Source: Methanobacteriota archaeon (GTDB lineage: Archaea; Thermoplasmatota; Thermoplasmata; RBG-16-68-12; EA-27). From it: 16,874 nucleotides of DNA. The notes beneath the pieces were generated by a model. That model had not been told where the DNA came from, made no database searches, and saw nothing but the letters and a program-made list of their open reading frames with translations. The stretch's first letter is position 1. Each line of letters starts with the position of its first letter. Of the stretch, positions 12,994 to 16,874 are shown piece after piece. A program made the position numbers and the translations under genes. The stretch is from NCBI GenBank assembly GCA_016207545.1, contig JACQPO010000082.1:1-16874 (forward strand). The letters are read 5' to 3'.

Positions 12994-13521
12994 ATGGTCA
13001 CGATGAGCGGCGAGCGAGAACGCGCCCCGGCACCAGCGACGGAAGCCCCTCCGGAGACGGAGGAGGTCGCCCGCCTGCGCGCGGCACTCGAGGCGGCGGG
13101 CCAACGGGCAGAGGAGCTTCTCGACCAAGCCCGGCGCGCCCAGGCGGATTACGAGAACCTCCTGAAGCGGACGGCTCGCGAGATTGAAGAGGCGCGGGAG
13201 GTCGCGAATGAGGCCCTGCTCGCCTCCCTCCTCCCCGTCCTCGACGACTTCGACCACGCCGTCGCGGCGCTGCCCGGGAATTCCGTCCCGGGCGTCCGCC
13301 TCCTGCACGAGAAGTTGTGGAAGGTGCTTCAGGACGCGGGGCTCGAGGCGATCGCGCCCGCGGGCCAGCCGTTCGACCCGTTCGACCACGAGGTCGTCGA
13401 GCAGGCGAACGATGCGGACTTGGCGGACGGAACCGTGAAAGAGGTCGTACAGAAGGGATACCGGTACCGCCGGCGCCTCGTGCGTCCGGCGAAGGTCATC
13501 GTGGTCAAGCGAGGTGAGTGA
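12994..13521 (+). CDS. grpE: Nucleotide exchange factor GrpE
   Basis: The 175-residue co-chaperone exchanges ADP for ATP on DnaK. The N-terminal third is a charged coiled coil (about 22-75; RAALEAAGQRAEELLDQARR) with the family YENLLKRTAREIEE. A central PVLDDFDHAV and a C-terminal beta-wing follow: AGQPFDPFDHEVVEQ, GTVKEVVQKGYRYRRRLVRPAKVIV. These match the GrpE signature, including the FDPxxHEAV-like element, here FDPFDHEVV. Length is normal. ATG 12994 is used; ATG 13003 would shorten it by three residues, and no strong Shine-Dalgarno separates them. It lies between thermosome and dnaK, with its TGA three bases before the dnaK ATG. Confidence 0.95.
   Translation: MVTMSGERERAPAPATEAPPETEEVARLRAALEAAGQRAEELLDQARRAQADYENLLKRTAREIEEAREVANEALLASLLPVLDDFDHAVAALPGNSVPGVRLLHEKLWKVLQDAGLEAIAPAGQPFDPFDHEVVEQANDADLADGTVKEVVQKGYRYRRRLVRPAKVIVVKRGE
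13511..13517 (+). promoter_or_regulatory. Ribosome binding site of dnaK inside grpE
   Basis: GAGGTGA, a near-complete anti-16S match, occupies the last codons of grpE and stands six bases before ATG 13524. It fixes the dnaK start at that ATG instead of the in-frame GTG at 13518. Confidence 0.8.
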
Positions 13522-13523
13522 AC

Positions 13524-15362
13524 ATGGCGAAAATCATCGGCATCGACCTCGGGACGACGAATTCCGAGGCGGCGTACATGGAAGGCGGGCAGCCGAAGAT
13601 CATCCCGAGCGCGGAGGGGTCCACGTACGGGGGCAAGATGTTCCCGTCTGTGGTCGCCTTCACGAAGGACGAGCAGATCCTCGTCGGCGAGCCCGCGAAG
13701 CGGCAGGCGGTCCTGAACCCCGAGCGCACGATCATGCAGATCAAGCGCAAGATGGGGACGGACTACAAAGTCGCGATCGACGGGAAGGCGTACACCCCGC
13801 AGCAGATCAGCGCAATGGTGCTCCGGAAGATCAAGGCGGATGCGGAGCAGTTCCTCGGGGAACCCGTGACCCAGGCGGTCATCACGGTCCCCGCGTACTT
13901 CAACGATAACCAGCGACAGGCGACGAAGGACGCTGGCCAGATCGCGGGCCTCGAGGTGCTCCGGCTCGTGAACGAGCCAACCGCGGCGGCCCTCGCGTAC
14001 GGGCTGGACAAGGAGAAGGAGGGCAAGATCTGCGTCCTCGACCTCGGCGGCGGCACGTTCGACGTCACCCTGATGGAGATGGGCGAGGGCGTGTTCGAGG
14101 TCGTCTCGACGAGCGGGGACACGCAGCTCGGCGGCCTGGACATGGACAACGCGCTCATCGACTGGCTCGCGCGCGACTTCGACGCGAAGCACGGCGGGAG
14201 CCTCCGGAACGACCGCCAGGCGATGCAGCGGATCCGGGACGCGGCGGAGAAGGCGAAGATTGAGTTGAGCAGCACGGTGAACACGACGCTCAACCTCCCG
14301 TTCCTCACCCAGCGGGAGGGGAAGCCGCTCCACCTAGAGATCTCCCTGACGCGGGCGAAGCTCGAGGAGCTCATCGAGCCCGTCCTCGCCCGCCTAGAAC
14401 CGCCGATCCGGCAGGCGTTCAAGGACGCGGACTGGCAGTACGGGGAGGTCGACCACGTGATCCTCGTCGGTGGCCCGACCCGCATGCCGATCGTGCGCGA
14501 TCGGTTCGAGCGCGTCCTCGGCCGGAAGGCCGCGCGCGGCGTGGACCCGATGCAGTGCGTCGCCCTCGGCGCCGCGATCCAGGGCGCGATCCTGTCCGGG
14601 GAGATTAAGGACATCCTGCTCCTCGACGTGACGCCCCTGAGCCTCGGGGTGGAGACCCTGGGCGCCGTGTTCACGAAGCTCATCGAGCGGAACACGACGG
14701 TTCCGACCCGCAAGTCGCAGGTCTTCTCCACGGCCGCGGATGGGCAGACGACGGTGGAGGTCCACGTCCTGCAGGGCGAGCGGCCGATGTCGGGGGACAA
14801 CACGAGCCTCGGGAAGTTCTACCTCACGGGCATCCCGCCCTCGCCGCGCGGCGTCCCGCAGATCGAGGTCACGTTCGACATCGACGCGAACGGCATCCTG
14901 ACCGTGACCGCGAAGGACCTCGGCACGGGGAAGGAGGAGAAGCTGACGATCGTCGCGCCCCACCGGATGTCCGGGGACGAGATCGACAAGGCGATTCGGG
15001 AGGCGGAGAAGCACGCGGAGGAGGACCGGAAGCGCCGCCAGCTCGCGGACCTGAGGAACGAGTCCGACGCCCTCCTGTACTCCACGGACAAGATGTTGAA
15101 GGAGCTCGGGGAGAAGGTGACGGAGGGTACGCGGAAGGCCGTCGAGGCCCGCATGGAGGAGCTGAGGGACGCGCTCAAGACGGACGACTACCCGAAGATC
15201 AAGAATGCGTTCGAGATCCTCCGCGCGGAGAGCCAGAAGATCGGGATCGAGGTGTACCAGAAGGCGCAGGCCGCGCCGCCGCCCCCCGAGGCCCCGCGGG
15301 ACGAGCGCGCCGGCGGGGACGACGTCGTCGACGTGGACTACGACGAAGTGAAGAAGGACTAG
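13524..15362 (+). CDS. dnaK: Hsp70 chaperone DnaK
   Basis: The 612-residue Hsp70 has an ATPase domain with IGIDLGTTNS (5-14), VPAYFNDNQRQATKDAG (122-138), NEPTAAALAYG (150-160), LDLGGGTFDVT (172-182) and VGGPTRMP (315-322). The interdomain linker is ILLLDVTPLSLGVETLG (364-380). A substrate-binding beta domain and a helical lid follow, ending DDVVDVDYDEVKKD like the bacterial C-terminal motif. The region after ERTIMQIKRKMGTD goes straight to the next strand. It thus lacks the roughly 25-residue insert of proteobacterial DnaK, as reported for archaeal and Gram-positive Hsp70s. Archaea are thought to have acquired dnaK from bacteria. The start is set by the strong ribosome site at 13511. Confidence 0.97.
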   Translation: MAKIIGIDLGTTNSEAAYMEGGQPKIIPSAEGSTYGGKMFPSVVAFTKDEQILVGEPAKRQAVLNPERTIMQIKRKMGTDYKVAIDGKAYTPQQISAMVLRKIKADAEQFLGEPVTQAVITVPAYFNDNQRQATKDAGQIAGLEVLRLVNEPTAAALAYGLDKEKEGKICVLDLGGGTFDVTLMEMGEGVFEVVSTSGDTQLGGLDMDNALIDWLARDFDAKHGGSLRNDRQAMQRIRDAAEKAKIELSSTVNTTLNLPFLTQREGKPLHLEISLTRAKLEELIEPVLARLEPPIRQAFKDADWQYGEVDHVILVGGPTRMPIVRDRFERVLGRKAARGVDPMQCVALGAAIQGAILSGEIKDILLLDVTPLSLGVETLGAVFTKLIERNTTVPTRKSQVFSTAADGQTTVEVHVLQGERPMSGDNTSLGKFYLTGIPPSPRGVPQIEVTFDIDANGILTVTAKDLGTGKEEKLTIVAPHRMSGDEIDKAIREAEKHAEEDRKRRQLADLRNESDALLYSTDKMLKELGEKVTEGTRKAVEARMEELRDALKTDDYPKIKNAFEILRAESQKIGIEVYQKAQAAPPPPEAPRDERAGGDDVVDVDYDEVKKD

Positions 15363-15374
15363 GGGGCGCCGGTC

Positions 15375-16535
15375 GTGCCCGCCCGAACCGGCGTGAAACG
15401 CGACTACTACGAGGTCCTCGGCGTCTCCCGCGAAGCGTCCGCAGACGAGATTAAGCGCGCGTACCGCCGCCTCGCGATGCAGTTCCACCCGGACCGCGTG
15501 CCCGCGGAGCGGAAGAAGGAGGCGGAGGAGCGGTTCAAGGAAATCAGCGAGGCGTACGAGGTCCTCGCGGACGAACAGAAGCGCGTCCTGTACGACCGGT
15601 ACGGGCACGCGGGCGTGGAGCAGCAGGTGTGGGGCGGTCAGGGGTTCGACTGGTCCCGCTTCACCCGATTCACGGACATCGAGGATTTGTTCGGGGAGGA
15701 CGTCCTCCGGGATTTCCTCGGCGGGTCGATCTTCGACCAATTCTTCGGCCGGCGCCAAGGGGCCCAGCCCCGACGGGCTGCGGACCTTCGGTACGACTTG
15801 GAGATCGACCTCGAGGACGTCGTGCGCGGAACCCGGAGGACGATCGACGTCCCGCGTGTCGTCGCCTGTCCGGCCTGCCGGGGAACGGGCGCGGAAGGCG
15901 GCAACGTCGTCCGGTGTCCCCAGTGCAACGGGTCCGGCCAGGTGAGCCAGGTCCAGCAGCGCGGCTACACGCGGGTCGTCACGATTGGCACGTGCCCGCG
16001 CTGCAACGGTCGCGGTCAGTGGCTCGAACGGCCGTGCGCGCGGTGCAACGGGTCGGGCGCGCGCCACGAAACGTCCGTCCTGACCGTGGACGTTCCCGTT
16101 GGCGCCCGGGACGGGATGCGGCTCCGGCTCGCGGGGCGGGGGGAGGCGGACCTGCGGGGCGGCCCGCCGGGAGACCTGTACCTCGTCCTCCACGTGCGCG
16201 AGCATCCCGTGTTCCGCCGCCAGGGGAACGACCTCGTCTTGGACCTCCCGGTGACGGTCGCCCAGGCGTCCCTGGGCGCGGACGTCGACGTGCCGACGCT
16301 CGACGGCACTGCCCGCCTCCGGATTCCCGCGGGGACGCAGACCCACACGTTCCTCCGGCTCCGCAGGAAAGGGTTGCCGGACGTGGAGGGCGGACCGCCG
16401 GGGGACCAGCTCGTCCGCGTCCTCGTCGTGACGCCGACGAACCTGACCCCGGAGGAGCGGCGGTACTTCGAGCGGCTGCGGGAACTCGAGGAGATGCCGC
16501 GCCGAAAGGGGATCTTCTCGCGGTTCCGACCCTAG
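15375..16535 (+). CDS. dnaJ: Hsp40 co-chaperone DnaJ
   Basis: The 386-residue type I DnaJ stimulates DnaK ATPase and delivers clients. The J domain (about 9-77) includes DYYEVLGVSREAS and HPD (38-40). The zinc domain has four CxxCxGxG repeats: CPACRGTG (165), CPQCNGSG (181), CPRCNGRG (207) and CARCNGSG (221). C-terminal beta domains follow with the DGMRLRLAGRGE and RLRIPAGTQT motifs. The linker after the J domain (about 80-130) is poor in glycine and rich in Phe/Asp/Arg (FDWSRFTRFTDIEDLFGED), instead of a classic Gly/Phe region. GTG 15375 gives seven more residues than GTG 15393 (VKRDYYEVLGV), and either could be used. It begins 12 bases after dnaK. Its TAG overlaps the TAG of the opposing small gene. 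Confidence 0.96.
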   Translation: MPARTGVKRDYYEVLGVSREASADEIKRAYRRLAMQFHPDRVPAERKKEAEERFKEISEAYEVLADEQKRVLYDRYGHAGVEQQVWGGQGFDWSRFTRFTDIEDLFGEDVLRDFLGGSIFDQFFGRRQGAQPRRAADLRYDLEIDLEDVVRGTRRTIDVPRVVACPACRGTGAEGGNVVRCPQCNGSGQVSQVQQRGYTRVVTIGTCPRCNGRGQWLERPCARCNGSGARHETSVLTVDVPVGARDGMRLRLAGRGEADLRGGPPGDLYLVLHVREHPVFRRQGNDLVLDLPVTVAQASLGADVDVPTLDGTARLRIPAGTQTHTFLRLRRKGLPDVEGGPPGDQLVRVLVVTPTNLTPEERRYFERLRELEEMPRRKGIFSRFRP

Positions 16536-16621
16536 GGAAGCGGGATCCGCGCGAGGGTCGAGACGAGCAGGATGACGCTGTAGAAGGCGAGCAGGCCGCC
16601 GACCGCGGTCAGGATGATCAC
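16532..16621 (-). CDS. Short single-helix membrane ORF, start uncertain
   Basis: The frame ends with TAG (complement of 16532-16534), sharing a CTAG with the dnaJ stop. Its last 29 residues from a GTG at 16619-16621 are VIILTAVGGLLAFYSVILLV plus STLARIPLP, a clear membrane helix. The frame stays open upstream and reads APTIDPETKSLLVKDA, which looks like genuine protein, but it has no ATG, GTG or TTG between there and 16700. A TATA box at 16702-16708 would start the transcript near 16678. Either an unusual start codon is used or the upstream part is non-coding. It could be a small Sec-type or stress membrane protein; no family is recognised. Confidence 0.4.
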   Translation of the reverse strand: MIILTAVGGLLAFYSVILLVSTLARIPLP

Positions 16622-16701
16622 CGCGTCCTTGACGAGAAGGGATTTCGTTTCGGGGTCGATGGTCGGGGCCCCCGCGCTCGCAGATTTGTATCCGAATCGC
16701 G

Positions 16702-16708
16702 CTATAAA
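16702..16708. promoter_or_regulatory. TATA box (ctataaa) in a near-palindromic context
   Basis: The stretch cgcgctataaagcg at 16698-16711 is a TATA box set in partly symmetrical sequence. It could serve the small minus-strand ORF (start near 16678) or the plus-strand gene at 16793 (leader of about 60 bases). Confidence 0.5.
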
Positions 16709-16792
16709 GCGTCTGCGGTCGGATTCTCGAAATGCCTCCGGAGTCCGGGGTGGACGGAACGTTCTTCCCCCGCGGAACGCTTCGTCGCCTCC

Positions 16793-16874
16793 GTGCGGAA
16801 GGTCGTCGGCATCCTCACGGAGGACTTCCGGCTGTACCACGATCTCGTGACCGCCCTCAAGGCGCGGGACGTCC
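16793..16874 (+). CDS. Unrecognised protein, N-terminal 27 codons (runs off window)
   Basis: A GTG at 16793 opens MRKVVGILTEDFRLYHDLV, then TALKARDV to the window end. The pattern of a hydrophobic strand (VVGILT), an acidic turn and an amphipathic helix (FRLYHDLVTALKARDV) looks like the start of a Rossmann-like or response-regulator-like fold and reads as real protein in a G/C-ending frame. The ATG at 16731 is in another frame and gives Pro/Arg-rich nonsense, so I reject it. The frame is open further upstream but shows no better start and loses protein character. Family not recognised. Confidence 0.55.
   Translation, partial: MRKVVGILTEDFRLYHDLVTALKARDV

Noticed and set aside
11272..13389. 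A 705-codon minus-strand open frame
   Set aside because: It is the mirror of thermosome and grpE, has a low-complexity Leu/Arg/Val composition and no recognisable motif.
14394..16346. A 650-codon minus-strand open frame
   Set aside because: It is antisense to dnaK and dnaJ, whose motifs are complete; the mirror frame has none.
1..16874. CRISPR array, insertion sequence, attachment site or replication origin
   Set aside because: No spaced direct repeats, transposase frames, terminal inverted repeats or origin-type repeat clusters were seen.

Overview
The window is GC-rich archaeal chromosome, most likely from a Thermoplasmata-type euryarchaeon (this placement is an inference). Archaeal signs are a group II chaperonin (thermosome), a class II tRNA-Leu whose intron folds as a bulge-helix-bulge and which has no encoded CCA, TATA-box promoters with at least one leaderless gene, and a DUF835 membrane protein. 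GTG and TTG starts are common. No IS element, phage gene or CRISPR array was seen.

Layout. 1-293 (-) is the N-terminal part of a GNAT-like acetyltransferase. 363-1160 (+) is an unrecognised helical protein, convergent with a seven-helix DUF835 protein (1196-2566, -). A 211-base divergent promoter region follows, then an orphan 422-residue all-helical protein (2778-4046, +) with a class I isoprenoid-synthase-like DDLID motif. Next come an intron-bearing tRNA-Leu(CAG) (4091-4203, -) and a small basic protein (4308-4544, -). A tight + strand operon for amino-sugar activation and transfer covers 4686-8352: phosphosugar mutase, bifunctional GlmU-type enzyme, GT4 glycosyltransferase. Then come minus-strand genes for a JAMM isopeptidase-like protein, a RelE/ParE toxin and its antitoxin (8397-9266), and a minus-strand pair encoding an inositol-phosphatase-family enzyme and NAD kinase that overlap by 4 bases (9321-10915). 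A small two-helix membrane protein diverges from the thermosome gene.

11305-16535 (+) is a protein-folding block: thermosome, GrpE, DnaK, DnaJ. The archaeal chaperonin and the complete bacterial-type Hsp70 machine lie head to tail and may share a transcript. The window ends with a short membrane ORF (-) and the first 27 codons of an unrecognised gene (+).

As a system, the mutase, GlmU-like enzyme and glycosyltransferase should turn glucosamine-6-phosphate into UDP-GlcNAc and transfer it, or a related sugar, to an acceptor. The phosphatase/NAD kinase pair plausibly sets the NAD/NADP balance. The items most worth a second look are the DDLID protein, the position 32/33 tRNA intron, the split version of a pair known as a fusion elsewhere, and the chaperone block. 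I see no clearly new multi-gene system; the DDLID protein is the least explained large gene.
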